A stretch of DNA of 64,000 bases from positions 5,471,001 to 5,535,000 of the forward strand of contig NZ_CP071839.1 in the NCBI RefSeq assembly GCF_017526105.1, given 5' to 3'. The translations under genes and the position numbers were made by a program. The DNA is from Streptomyces cyanogenus. Lineage in GTDB: Bacteria; Actinomycetota; Actinomycetes; Streptomycetales; Streptomycetaceae. This document shows, piece by piece, positions 8,291 to 16,737 of the stretch (position 1 is its first letter; every line of letters starts with the position of its first letter). A model generated the notes under the pieces. The model did not search any database, was not told where the DNA came from, and saw nothing but the letters and a program-made list of their open reading frames with translations.

Positions 8291-9556
8291 TCACCGGACC
8301 TTCTGCGGCTCCGGGGACGGTGCGGGCAGATGGGCACCGACGTGCGAGGTCAGCTCCCAGTCGTGCCGCCCGGTGTACTCGCGCCACACGGCGCGCAGCG
8401 CGGCGGCGGCCAGGACGGCCGCGTACACGGGACCGCCGGCGATGAGCTTGACGTAGTGCCGGACGCCGATGCGGAAGCCGTACTCCTTGCCGAAGTCGTG
8501 CAGGGCGACGGCTTCGAAGACCACCATCGCGGCCATCGGGATCATGGGCAGCCAGGCGAACAGGGAGAACGGCAGCGGTACGCCGCCGATCAGCGCGGCC
8601 AGGAGCCCGAGCGGGATCATCACACCGGTCGCGGCCTGCACGAACGGCGTGCTCAGGGTGTACCGGGCGAGCATCCGCTGGCCGGCACCGGGCAGCCGGC
8701 GCCACTCTCCCTTGCGCATCACCTGGAGGAAGCCCTGGTTCCAGCGGGTGCGCTGCTTGTAGAGGCCCTTGAGGGAGTCGGGTGTCTCCTCGCGGGTGAC
8801 GAGCGCGGAGTGGTAGGCGACGACCACCTTGGCGCCGCCGCTGGACAGCCGTACGCCCAGGTCGCAGTCCTCGGCGAGGCAGTTGCCGTCCCAGCCGCCG
8901 GTGGCCCGCAGCAGCTCGGAGCGGACGAAGACGGTGTTGCCGCCGAGCGGGATGAAGCCCTTGCGGGCGTGCAGGTGCAGCCGGCTGCGGAACCAGAAGA
9001 AGTACTCCAGGCAGTTGCGCAGGCTGTACCAGCTGCTCTGGTAGTTGATCAGTTGGACGCCGCCCTGGACGACGTCGGCGTGTCCGTGCCGGAAGGCGAA
9101 GTCGACGTGTCCGAGCAGCTCGGGATGGACGACGTCCTCGGCGTCGAAGACCCCGACGACCTGGCCGCGGGCGTGCGGCAGGGCGGTGTTCAGGGCACGC
9201 GGCTTGTTCTTCACCTCGTGGGTGTCGACGACCGTGCGGACCTTCTCCGGGTGTTCCTCGGCGAGTTGCTCGGCTATGGCGGCGGTGCCCGGGTCGTCGT
9301 GGCCGACGATCACCAGGATCTCGTAGGCCGGGTGGTCGATGCGGAGCATCTGCTCGACGGTGTGCCGCAGGACGGCCTCCTCGTGCCGGGCCGGGACCAG
9401 CAGCGAGAAGGACAGGCCGGGCTTGCCGTCGGGCTCGGCGAACGCCGTGGACTCGAGTGTCTCCGGGGTGCGCCAGGCATGGAGCATCCACCACAGCGTG
9501 ACACCGGCGGCCACCATCAGGACGACGGAATCGATGAACAGGACAGCGGAGACCAC
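8291..9556 (-). CDS. Processive family 2 glycosyltransferase (membrane polysaccharide synthase-like)
   Basis: 421 residues. There is an N-terminal membrane helix (about 5-25), a GT-A domain with LVPARHEE (53-60), a DAED motif (138-141), AED (228-230) and the QRTRW motif (268-272) diagnostic of processive cellulose/chitin/hyaluronan-type synthases, then several C-terminal membrane helices. It should polymerise a beta-linked glycan from a nucleotide sugar at the membrane. The GTG at 9556 follows GAGGGGGGAATTC. Streptomyces CslA is longer, so this is CslA-like in logic, not an ortholog. It is divergent from the GT39-like and copper-oxidase genes, and this synthase/oxidase pairing recalls CslA-GlxA. 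Confidence 0.85.
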   Translation of the reverse strand: MVSAVLFIDSVVLMVAAGVTLWWMLHAWRTPETLESTAFAEPDGKPGLSFSLLVPARHEEAVLRHTVEQMLRIDHPAYEILVIVGHDDPGTAAIAEQLAEEHPEKVRTVVDTHEVKNKPRALNTALPHARGQVVGVFDAEDVVHPELLGHVDFAFRHGHADVVQGGVQLINYQSSWYSLRNCLEYFFWFRSRLHLHARKGFIPLGGNTVFVRSELLRATGGWDGNCLAEDCDLGVRLSSGGAKVVVAYHSALVTREETPDSLKGLYKQRTRWNQGFLQVMRKGEWRRLPGAGQRMLARYTLSTPFVQAATGVMIPLGLLAALIGGVPLPFSLFAWLPMIPMAAMVVFEAVALHDFGKEYGFRIGVRHYVKLIAGGPVYAAVLAAAALRAVWREYTGRHDWELTSHVGAHLPAPSPEPQKVR

Positions 9557-9905
9557 GAATTCCCCCCTCGGTTCCCTGGTCTTCCTCGTGCTCGCGTAGC
9601 GGAACGCGATCGTTCGGGCCCCTCTCACCCCCCGGTGCCCCGGGCCCTTCGAACAGTAATTCCCCCGACGTGACAGGGGTGTTTTCCCGCATGGCCGGAC
9701 AACGGTCGCGGCGAGCTTTCCAGCGAAGCTAGCAGGTTCGGCATTTCTCCTGCAATGCGGCCTCCGTGCACGACCGGAGCCTTATGTTCCGCACAACCGG
9801 GCGGTCGGCCTGTGCCATGATGCTCCGGCCTGCCCGATTTCCAAGGGGTTCAAGGGGGAGGTCCTTGGGGCGTATCGGGTCACAAGTGGGGGTGGGGGAT
9901 TCCGC
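9557..9905. other. Divergent promoter region between glycosyltransferase genes
   Basis: 349 bases with no plausible ORF. It is more AT-containing than its surroundings and carries short palindromes, such as GGTGCCCCGGGCC near 9640. It must hold promoters for both the leftward glycosyltransferase and the rightward GT39/copper-oxidase operon. I could not assign -35/-10 boxes with confidence. Confidence 0.5.
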
Positions 9906-11459
9906 ATGGGGACTGCCGTTGTTCTCCGGCCGGCGACACAGAATTCACAAGAGGACCGGCCCACAGCGCGCCGCACATTGTTTCGGGTGGATTATTTCTG
10001 GGTTGCTCCGGTAATCATCCTCGCGCTCTTGGTGCGTGCGCGAGGTATCGGGAATTACCCGTTTCCCAACGACGACGAGGGCACCTATCTCGCTCAGGCC
10101 TGGGCCGTCCGGCACGGCGAACTCGCGCACTACACCTACTGGTACGACCACCCGCCGCTCGGCTGGATACAACTCTCCGGCGTCTCGTGGGTGCCCCACC
10201 TGCTCCTGCCCGACCTGCCCGCGTTCGTCCAGGGCCGGACGGCCATGCTCCCGGTGGCCGCCGTGACCTGTGTCCTGGTCCACGCCGTCGGCCGCCGGCT
10301 GGGCCTCGCCCGGCCCACCGCGGCGGGCGCCGCCCTGCTCTACGCGCTGTCGCCGCTCGCGGTCGTCCTGGACCGGCAGATCTACCTGGACAACTTCGCC
10401 GTCCTGTGGGCGCTGGCCGCGTTCGCCTTCGCCCTCTCGCCGCGCCGCCACCTGTGGCACCACGTCGCGGCCGGCATCTCCTTCGCGCTCGCGGTGCTGT
10501 CCAAGGAGACCATCGGCGTGCTGCTGCCGGTGCTGCTGGTGGCGATGTGGCAGGGCAGCCACTCCAGCACCCGCAAGTTCTCCCTCGCCGGCTTCTTCTC
10601 CGGCTTCGTGCTGACCGGCCTGTTCTATCCGCTGTACGCCCTGCTCAAGGGGGAGCTGCTGCCCGGTGCCGGCCATGTCTCGCTGCTGGGCACGCTCACG
10701 TTCCAGCTCGGCGGGCGCGAGGGCAGCGGCTCCGCCTTCCAGGCCGGCACCGACGCCCACCAGCTGTTCGCGGACTGGCTCACCCGTGACCCGTACCTGC
10801 TGACCGGCGGCGGCGTCGCCGCGCTGTGCGCGCTGCCGGTACGCCGGCTGCGGCCCGCCGCCCTCGGCGTCGTGGTGCTCGCGCTGGTCGCGCTCCGGCC
10901 CGGTGGATACCTGCCCCAGATGTACGTCGTGCAGGTGCTGCCCTTCCTCGCGCTGTCCCTCGCCGGACTCGTCCAGGTCCTGATCGAGCGGCTGCCCGGC
11001 CGGCCCCGGCTGCGCTCCGCCGCCGCCCTCGCCGCGGTCCTCGCCGCCGTGGCGGCCGCCGGACCCGCCTGGTACCACCAGGACCGGCTGGCCACCACCG
11101 CCGACGACAACCGCGTCTACCGGGAGGCCGCCCGCTGGCTGCGCGAGACGGACACCGGCGACCGCGACAAGGTCCGCCTGGTCACCGACGGCGTGCTCTG
11201 GCTGGACGCGGTGGACGCCGGATACCGGCCCGGCACCGGTGTGATCTGGCACTACAAGCTGGACCAGGACCCGGCCGTCACCAGGACGCTGCCGCACGGC
11301 TGGAAGGACATCGACTACGTCGTGTCCACGCCGGCCCTGCGCGGCGAGCGCGACCATCTGCCCACGCTCCGCGCCCTGTTCGCGCACGGCACCCCGGTCG
11401 CCACCTTCGGGGAGGGCGGCGGTCGGATCGACATCCTCCGCATCGGCCGCTCCGGCTGA
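9906..11459 (+). CDS. GT39/ArnT-like polytopic membrane glycosyltransferase
   Basis: 517 residues with about ten membrane helices. The first external loop carries NDDEGTYLAQAW, matching the acidic D-E catalytic motif of GT-C fold protein mannosyl/arabinosyl transferases, followed by YDHPPLGW; PMT-family enzymes have the same DEG/HPP pair. It should transfer a sugar from a polyprenyl-phosphate donor outside the membrane. ATG 9906 follows a G-rich ribosome site. The copper-oxidase gene starts 36 bases after the stop, suggesting an operon. The acceptor is unknown. A decayed polyprenyl-phosphate sugar synthase lies nearby on the other strand. Confidence 0.85.
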   Translation: MGTAVVLRPATQNSQEDRPTARRTLFRVDYFWVAPVIILALLVRARGIGNYPFPNDDEGTYLAQAWAVRHGELAHYTYWYDHPPLGWIQLSGVSWVPHLLLPDLPAFVQGRTAMLPVAAVTCVLVHAVGRRLGLARPTAAGAALLYALSPLAVVLDRQIYLDNFAVLWALAAFAFALSPRRHLWHHVAAGISFALAVLSKETIGVLLPVLLVAMWQGSHSSTRKFSLAGFFSGFVLTGLFYPLYALLKGELLPGAGHVSLLGTLTFQLGGREGSGSAFQAGTDAHQLFADWLTRDPYLLTGGGVAALCALPVRRLRPAALGVVVLALVALRPGGYLPQMYVVQVLPFLALSLAGLVQVLIERLPGRPRLRSAAALAAVLAAVAAAGPAWYHQDRLATTADDNRVYREAARWLRETDTGDRDKVRLVTDGVLWLDAVDAGYRPGTGVIWHYKLDQDPAVTRTLPHGWKDIDYVVSTPALRGERDHLPTLRALFAHGTPVATFGEGGGRIDILRIGRSG

Positions 11460-11495
11460 TCGGGAGGACCCGCCACCGACAGAGGGGGGACCTCT

Positions 11496-13970
11496 TTGCC
11501 GTACACCGTCATGCCGTACCGCCCGCGCACGCCCTACCGGCCGCCCGGGCCGGCCGGAGCCCGGCCGGCCCGCACCCGCCTGCTGCTCACCGCCCTGCTG
11601 CTGTTCACCGCGGCGGTCGGCCTCGGCCCGCTCGGCGCCCAGCGCGCCACCGCCGCGAGCAACCTGGTGCAGAACCCGGGCCTCGAGGTCCTCGACGGAC
11701 CGTCCCGGTTCCCGCAGTGCTTCGAGAAGTCGGGCTGGGGGGACAACGACTTCTCCTTCGCCGTCACCGACGACGCCCACAGCGGCAGCCGCGCCGTCCG
11801 CATCCAGCTGACCCGGCGCGCCGACGGCGACCGCAAGACGATGATGCTGGAGAACTCCTGCGCCCCGCAGGTCACTCCGGACCACCAGTACGACCTGTCG
11901 TTCTGGTACAAGTCCAGCACGCCGGACGTGGCGTTCACCCTGTTCCGGCACGACACCACCCAGGGCTGGGTCTACTGGACCGACCTCAAGACCCTGCCGC
12001 CGTCCGCCGGCTGGACCCGCACCGAGGTGCGCACCCCGGTCATCCCGCCGCACACCGACCAGATCACCTGGGGCGGCGCCCTGTACGGGGTGGGCACCCT
12101 GACCACCGACGACTACGCGATGACCGACGCGACCGTCCCCGCCGACCCGGACCCCTGTACGACGGGCGGCACCGGGCCCGAGTGCCGGGGCAGGTGGACC
12201 GTGCAGCCCGTCGACTCCCCGGTGCGCGCCGTCCACTCGGTGCTGCTGCACACGGGCAAGGTGCTGCTGATCGCCGGCTCCGGCAACGACCGGGCCGCGT
12301 TCGCCGCCGGCACCTTCAAGACCACCCTGTTCGACCCGGCGACCGGCGGCTACACCGACATCCCGACCCCGACGGACTTCTTCTGCGCCGGGCACGTCCA
12401 GCTCCCCGACGGCCGGGTGCTGGTGGTCGGCGGCAACAAGGACTACGCCTCCCCGGACGGCAGCGTCGGCTACCGGGGCCTGCGGACCAGCTACGTCTTC
12501 GACCCGGCCCAGAACAAGTACATCAAGGTCAACGACATGCTGGCCGGGCACTGGTACCCGTCGGCGACCGAGATGGGCAACGGTGACGTCCTCGCACTCG
12601 GCGGTCTCGGCGAGGACTCCGCCGGCACCGTCGTGAACGAGCACTTCTCCTACGCCCAGAACAAGTGGCTGCCGATGGGCGAGGCCAGGCAGGCCTGGTC
12701 CTTCTGGGGGCTGTACCCGTCGATGATCCTGCTCCAGGACGGCCGCCTCTTCTACACCGGCAGCCATGTCTTCGGCCCCGGCCTGCCCGGCACCGGCGCC
12801 TCCGTCTACGACTACGGCGCCGGGACCATCGCCGAGGTGCCCGGACTGCGCAGGAAGGACGAGCGCGACGAGTCCATGTCGGTGCTGCTGCCCCCCGCCC
12901 AGGACCAGAAGGTCCTCACCATGGGCGGCGGCAACCACACCGTCGCCCCGGACGCCCTCCGGCTGACCGACCTGATCGACATGAAGGCCGCCGCACCGCA
13001 GTACGTGCCCGGACCCGACCTGCCGCAGGGCCATTACGCCGACGGCAGCCCGCAGACCGGCGCCCAGGGCAAGGTGTACGTCTCCGCGGTGATCCTGCCC
13101 GACGGCAAGGTCCTGGAGACCGGCGGCGCGCTGCACACGTACCGCGAGGACCCCGTCTTCGAGGCCTCCCTGTACGACCCGTCGACCAACACCTTCCAGT
13201 CGGGCCTGGCCACCGACCCGGTCCCGCGGACGTACCACTCCTCGTCCACGCTGCTGCCGGACGGCCGGGTGCTCAGCATCGGCAACAACCCCGGTGACGG
13301 CTCCTTCGACCAGCGCGTGTCGATCTACCAGCCGCCGTACCTGTTCAAGGGCGACCGGCCGCAGATCACCTCGCTCGCGAGCACCCGCTGGACGTACGGC
13401 ACCTCACAGCGCATCACCGTCGACAAGCCGGTGGTGAAGGCCTCCCTGATCCGCCCGGCCGCCGTCACCCACTCCTCCGACCCCAACCAGCGCTACCTCG
13501 ACCTGCCGATGACCGTCGACGGCAACACCGTCGACCTCAGCCTGACCAGCAACCCCAACCTGGCACCGCCCGGCTGGTACATGCTGTCGGTGGTCGACGC
13601 GAACGGAGTGCCGTCCGTGTCGAAGTGGGTCCGCATCGGCTCCGAGGGCCAGGTCGCCGCGGCCCGCGTGCAGTCCTTCGCCGACGAGCTGAAGGCGAGC
13701 GAGCCGGCCACGGGCACCTCCGCACCGCGACCGGGGCACCGGCACCACGGCGTGAGGATGGCCCAGGGCTTCGACGGCTGCGACCACACCTACGGCCGAA
13801 TCAACCAGTGCGTGCCGTGGACGTTCCCGAAGCTGTCCCAGGCCGACCGGTGCACCTGGCTCCTCTCCCGGGGCTACGGCCGCCTCCGGGTACACGGCCG
13901 CGACCGACACCACCTGGACCTGAACAAGGACGGCATCGCCTGCGGGAAGGGGGACGTCAGGCGAAGCTGA
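11496..13970 (+). CDS. Secreted galactose-oxidase-like mononuclear copper radical oxidase with carbohydrate-binding and C-terminal Excalibur-like domains
   Basis: 824 residues. A signal/anchor segment lies at about 29-53, a carbohydrate-binding-like beta domain at 55-215, a kelch propeller at 230-610 and a DUF1929/early-set domain at 620-715. Predicted copper-radical residues are all present: Cys297 (DFFCAGH) and Tyr354 (HWYPSATE) for the Tyr-Cys cofactor, Tyr580-His581 (RTYHSSST) and His659 (AVTHSSDP). The C-terminus holds a Cys-rich region ending DLNKDGIACG, like Excalibur calcium-binding modules. It probably oxidises alcohols on an extracellular glycan, as GlxA does with CslA. The TTG start at 11496 is chosen because GAGGGGGGA lies six bases before it. 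Confidence 0.85.
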   Translation: MPYTVMPYRPRTPYRPPGPAGARPARTRLLLTALLLFTAAVGLGPLGAQRATAASNLVQNPGLEVLDGPSRFPQCFEKSGWGDNDFSFAVTDDAHSGSRAVRIQLTRRADGDRKTMMLENSCAPQVTPDHQYDLSFWYKSSTPDVAFTLFRHDTTQGWVYWTDLKTLPPSAGWTRTEVRTPVIPPHTDQITWGGALYGVGTLTTDDYAMTDATVPADPDPCTTGGTGPECRGRWTVQPVDSPVRAVHSVLLHTGKVLLIAGSGNDRAAFAAGTFKTTLFDPATGGYTDIPTPTDFFCAGHVQLPDGRVLVVGGNKDYASPDGSVGYRGLRTSYVFDPAQNKYIKVNDMLAGHWYPSATEMGNGDVLALGGLGEDSAGTVVNEHFSYAQNKWLPMGEARQAWSFWGLYPSMILLQDGRLFYTGSHVFGPGLPGTGASVYDYGAGTIAEVPGLRRKDERDESMSVLLPPAQDQKVLTMGGGNHTVAPDALRLTDLIDMKAAAPQYVPGPDLPQGHYADGSPQTGAQGKVYVSAVILPDGKVLETGGALHTYREDPVFEASLYDPSTNTFQSGLATDPVPRTYHSSSTLLPDGRVLSIGNNPGDGSFDQRVSIYQPPYLFKGDRPQITSLASTRWTYGTSQRITVDKPVVKASLIRPAAVTHSSDPNQRYLDLPMTVDGNTVDLSLTSNPNLAPPGWYMLSVVDANGVPSVSKWVRIGSEGQVAAARVQSFADELKASEPATGTSAPRPGHRHHGVRMAQGFDGCDHTYGRINQCVPWTFPKLSQADRCTWLLSRGYGRLRVHGRDRHHLDLNKDGIACGKGDVRRS

Positions 13971-14133
13971 GGATCAGTGCGGCCGGCAGCAGCTGGGCGC
14001 CCCACTGGACCAGCACGGCCCCGCTCCTGGCGCCCGTCACCGGGCTCGGGGCCGCACCAGCACGACCCCGCCGGTCAGGAGCGAGGCCCAGAAACTGCCG
14101 TACAGCAGCCACCGGGCACCGCGGATCGGCCGG
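13957..14133 (-). pseudogene. Possible remnant of a small membrane protein (two helices in two frames)
   Basis: Minus-strand frames here each encode one clean hydrophobic helix: RWLLYGSFWASLLTGGVVL in the upstream frame, which ends in TGA, and AVLVQWGAQLLPAALIL in a second frame, which opens with an overlapping GTGA and ends at 13957. The first frame has no start codon. The simplest reading is a truncated, frameshifted two-helix membrane protein. It overlaps the end of the copper-oxidase gene by 14 bases. Confidence 0.35.
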
Positions 14134-14138
14134 TGTGC

Positions 14139-14861
14139 TCAACCGCCCTGGGTACGCAGGCTCAGCGCCCGCTCCACGACCGCTTCCAGCTGATCGTGGT
14201 GCGCGCCCTTCCAGTACGCCCGGCCGCAGGTCGTGCACTGGGCGAAGACGTCGTACGACCGCTGGGTGCCGCCCTTGAGCTGGTCGGCGACCTCTTCCTT
14301 GGTGGCCTCCTTCAGCAGGCCGTTGCAGGCGGTGCAGCGGGTCCAGGGGTGCAGTTCGGGGGCGAAGCGGTCGAGGACGTCGTGGAGCTGGTCGTCGGGG
14401 CGGGTGCTGTAGACGAACGCTCCGGCCCACAGTTCCCGGCGGCGCAGCAGGCCCCGGTCCCGGCTGAGCATGACCCGCTTCTCGGCCGCCGAGCGCGCGG
14501 CGAGCGCCGGGTCGCCGATGTCCGTGGACTCGTACGCCGTGTCCACGCCGAGCAGCCGCAGCCGGCGGGCCAGCGTGCCGAGGTGGACGTCGAGGAGGAA
14601 GCGGAGGGGCGCGCCGGGCACCCGCTGGGGCCGCTCCACCGGCCGGACGACGACCCGCTCGGCCGCCTCCGGGACGTGCGAGGGCGGGACCGTGCGCCCG
14701 TCCACGACCAGCGCGCCGACCTCGGTGAGCGGAACCCCGAGGGACTCGACGACGTGGCCGAGGGACGAGACGCCGTCGGTGACGAGCGTCCGGTGCGGCG
14801 CACGCGGGACGAACAGGGCGAGCTCGGGCGCGAACTCGACGTGGATCTCGGGACCGTTCAC
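14139..14861 (-). CDS. Mut7-C RNase-domain protein with ubiquitin-like N-terminus
   Basis: 240 residues. Residues 1-85 are a ubiquitin/ThiS-like fold region (Mut7-C ubiquitin, with VVVRPVERP). The C-terminal Mut7-C PIN-like domain has FLLDVHLGTLARRLRLLGVDT, SRDRGLLRR and a zinc ribbon CTACNG...CTTCGRAYWKG. Such proteins are predicted RNases; none is biochemically defined to my knowledge. GTG 14861 is the start. The gene follows tetR with a 33-base gap on the same strand and could be co-transcribed. Confidence 0.88.
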   Translation of the reverse strand: MNGPEIHVEFAPELALFVPRAPHRTLVTDGVSSLGHVVESLGVPLTEVGALVVDGRTVPPSHVPEAAERVVVRPVERPQRVPGAPLRFLLDVHLGTLARRLRLLGVDTAYESTDIGDPALAARSAAEKRVMLSRDRGLLRRRELWAGAFVYSTRPDDQLHDVLDRFAPELHPWTRCTACNGLLKEATKEEVADQLKGGTQRSYDVFAQCTTCGRAYWKGAHHDQLEAVVERALSLRTQGG

Positions 14862-14894
14862 CCGGTCAGGATGCCATGGGAGCGGGCCGCGGCC

Positions 14895-15536
14895 TCAGGG
14901 TTTTCCGGCGGGCAGACCGTGCTCCAGGACCTCCAGGGCCCGGTCCACCATGTCGCGGAGGTCGTCCTTGAAACCGTTCTCCGCCCACGACATGTTGACC
15001 TCCATCAGGCCGCCGACGAGGGCCATCGCGTAGACGCGCACGTCGAGGCTGTCCGGGGCCAGGCCGGAGCGCTCGGCGAGGGCCGCGCGCAGCAGCCGCC
15101 CGGTCTCCGACATGCTCTCGGCCATCCGGGAACGCACGGCGGGGACCTGGACCGCGAGGCGCGCCCGCACCCGGACCACCTCGGGGTCGTCCGCCATCAT
15201 CGCGTCGATGGCCTTGTGCATCACGTACCGCACCGAGTCCATCCACGACTCGCCGGCGGGCCGGGCGCGCAACTCCTCCAGCACCAGCGGGTCGTACTCG
15301 TCCGTGAGGACGATGTCCTCCTTGGTCGGGAAGTAGCGGAAGACGGTCGACGGCGACACCTCGGCCCGGTCGGCGATCTGCTCGATCGTCGTGGCGTCGT
15401 AGCCCTGCTCCTTGATCAGCGCGTACGTCGCGGCGCGGATCGCCTCACGGGTCTTGATCTTCTTGCGTTCCCGCAGGCTCAGCTGGGGGCGGTCGGCGGG
15501 GGAGAGGGAGGAACGTGCGGGCGTCATGGCGGTCAT
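14895..15536 (-). CDS. TetR-family transcriptional regulator
   Basis: 213 residues. The N-terminal HTH is unmistakable: REAIRAATYALIKEQGYDATTIEQIADRAEVSPSTVFRYFPTKEDIV across residues 29-75, in conserved TetR order. The C-terminal ligand/dimerisation region contains DSVRYVMHKAIDAMM and MVDRALEVLEHGL. The ATG overlaps the TGA of a short upstream frame (ATGA). The region ahead contains a 5-4-5 palindrome and tandem ACTGTCAAA motifs likely to be its own operator. No divergent efflux gene remains, so the regulated target is unclear. Confidence 0.9.
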   Translation of the reverse strand: MTAMTPARSSLSPADRPQLSLRERKKIKTREAIRAATYALIKEQGYDATTIEQIADRAEVSPSTVFRYFPTKEDIVLTDEYDPLVLEELRARPAGESWMDSVRYVMHKAIDAMMADDPEVVRVRARLAVQVPAVRSRMAESMSETGRLLRAALAERSGLAPDSLDVRVYAMALVGGLMEVNMSWAENGFKDDLRDMVDRALEVLEHGLPAGKP

Positions 15537-15634
15537 TGTCCGGCATCCGCCGTGGCGGCGGCCACGGCCGAGCCCTCCTCCCGGGCGGTGCGCCGGACGG
15601 CCGGCGCGTTCGGCAGCAGCAGTGCGAAAGCAAC

Positions 15635-15660
15635 TGTCAAAACAGTGGGACTGTCAAAGT
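15635..15660 (-). promoter_or_regulatory. tetR promoter/operator candidate
   Basis: ACTGT-CAAA-ACAGT (15635-15648) is a perfect short palindrome, and ACTGTCAAA is directly repeated at 15635-15643 and 15652-15660. Read on the minus strand these give two TTGACAGT boxes, each a near-perfect -35 hexamer, about 100 bases upstream of the tetR start. Overlap of promoter and palindrome fits autorepression. Confidence 0.45.
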
Positions 15661-15679
15661 GGGGTGACTTCCGGGAATG

Positions 15680-15712
15680 AAAAACGGCCACGGCTCGGAT
15701 GAGCCGTGGCCG
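15680..15712 (-). terminator. Rho-independent terminator of the hemolysin III-like gene
   Basis: A perfect 12-base stem CGGCCACGGCTC / GAGCCGTGGCCG (15685-15696 and 15701-15712) with a 4-base loop is followed on the minus strand by TTTTT at 15680-15684. It lies 22 bases past the stop of the leftward gene at 15734. Confidence 0.85.
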
Positions 15713-15733
15713 CGAGGGGCGGGTCGAGCGGGG

Positions 15734-16456
15734 TTACGCGTGCTGGTACGCCACCAGCGAGATGCCGACGTAGTGGACGACGAACGCGGCGAGCGTGAGG
15801 GAGTGGAAGACCTCGTGGAAGCCGAACCAGCGCGGGGAGGGGTTCGGGCGCTTGATGCCGTAGATCACGCCGCCGGCGCTGTAGAGCAGCCCGCCGACGA
15901 CCACCAGGACCAGGACGGCGATGCCGCCGGTGCGCAGGAAGTCGGGCAGGAAGAAGACGGCCGCCCAGCCCATCGCGATGTAGCAGGGCGTGTACAGCCA
16001 GCGCGGGGCACCGACCCAGAAGACGCGGAAGACGATGCCCGCGGCCGCGGCGGCCCAGATGCCCCACAGCAGCCACTGCCCCTTGGCGCCGGGCAGGAGC
16101 AGCATCGTCAGCGGGGTGTAGGTGCCCGCGATGATCAGGAAGATGTTGGCGTGGTCGAGGCGGCGCAGCACGCCGTCCATCCGCGGGCTCCAGTTGCCGC
16201 GGTGGTAGAGCGCGCTCACGCCGAACAGGAGACAGGCCGTCAGGGCGTAGATGCTGCAGCCGATCCGGCCTCTGGTCGAGTCGGCGAGGGCGGTGAGCAG
16301 GAGGCCCGCGACGAGTACGGCCGGAAACATGCCGAGGTGCAGCCAGCCGCGCAGGCGCGGCTTGACCGGGTGCGGCAGGGAGAGCGCGACGGGACCGCGG
16401 CCGGCGGCCGGCGTGTCCGTGGGCGCGTCGGGGGCGGAGGCAGTCATGCGGGGCAT
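15734..16456 (-). CDS. Hemolysin III / PAQR-family membrane protein
   Basis: 240 residues with seven predicted membrane helices after a polar N-terminus. Family motifs are present: GVSALYHRGNW, RLDHANIFLIIAGTYTP and GFHEVFHSL, which supply the histidines of the conserved metal site shared with PAQR receptors. Bacterial members are called hemolysin III, although a membrane-homeostasis or hydrolase role is more likely than cell lysis. Start is either 16456 or the ATG three codons on (16447); neither has a strong ribosome site. A clear terminator follows. Confidence 0.9.
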   Translation of the reverse strand: MPRMTASAPDAPTDTPAAGRGPVALSLPHPVKPRLRGWLHLGMFPAVLVAGLLLTALADSTRGRIGCSIYALTACLLFGVSALYHRGNWSPRMDGVLRRLDHANIFLIIAGTYTPLTMLLLPGAKGQWLLWGIWAAAAAGIVFRVFWVGAPRWLYTPCYIAMGWAAVFFLPDFLRTGGIAVLVLVVVGGLLYSAGGVIYGIKRPNPSPRWFGFHEVFHSLTLAAFVVHYVGISLVAYQHA

Positions 16457-16737
16457 GGTACCGAGGCCGTCGTAAACCGCTCGTCAGCGCGCGGTGATCC
16501 ACGCTTTTCCGGGTCGTCCGGCAAAAAGTCCTTCAGTCGAACCCAACGTGGACGCAAAGAGTCGAGGAAATCGTGGGATTCCTCACGCTGCTCACCTGTG
16601 ATGCCCTCTGGACAGATGCGCACTAGACTCGGATGATCAAATGAGTGCGGTCGGCACCGGATGAGCGGGCTACGAAGCATCCGGGTCGCGGCCCCCACGG
16701 GGCGGACAAACACAAAATCCCTCACTTAGGAGCAATC

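Noticed and set aside
5197..8337. 1046-codon minus-strand frame opposite the thioredoxin-domain gene
   Set aside because: Shadow of a high-GC gene. Only its far upstream end (near 8190-8228) carries a meaningful match, used for the pseudogene call.
9945..13238. 1097-codon minus-strand frame across the GT39 and copper-oxidase genes
   Set aside because: Antisense of two genes with intact catalytic motifs; Gly/Val/Arg/Gln-rich shadow composition.
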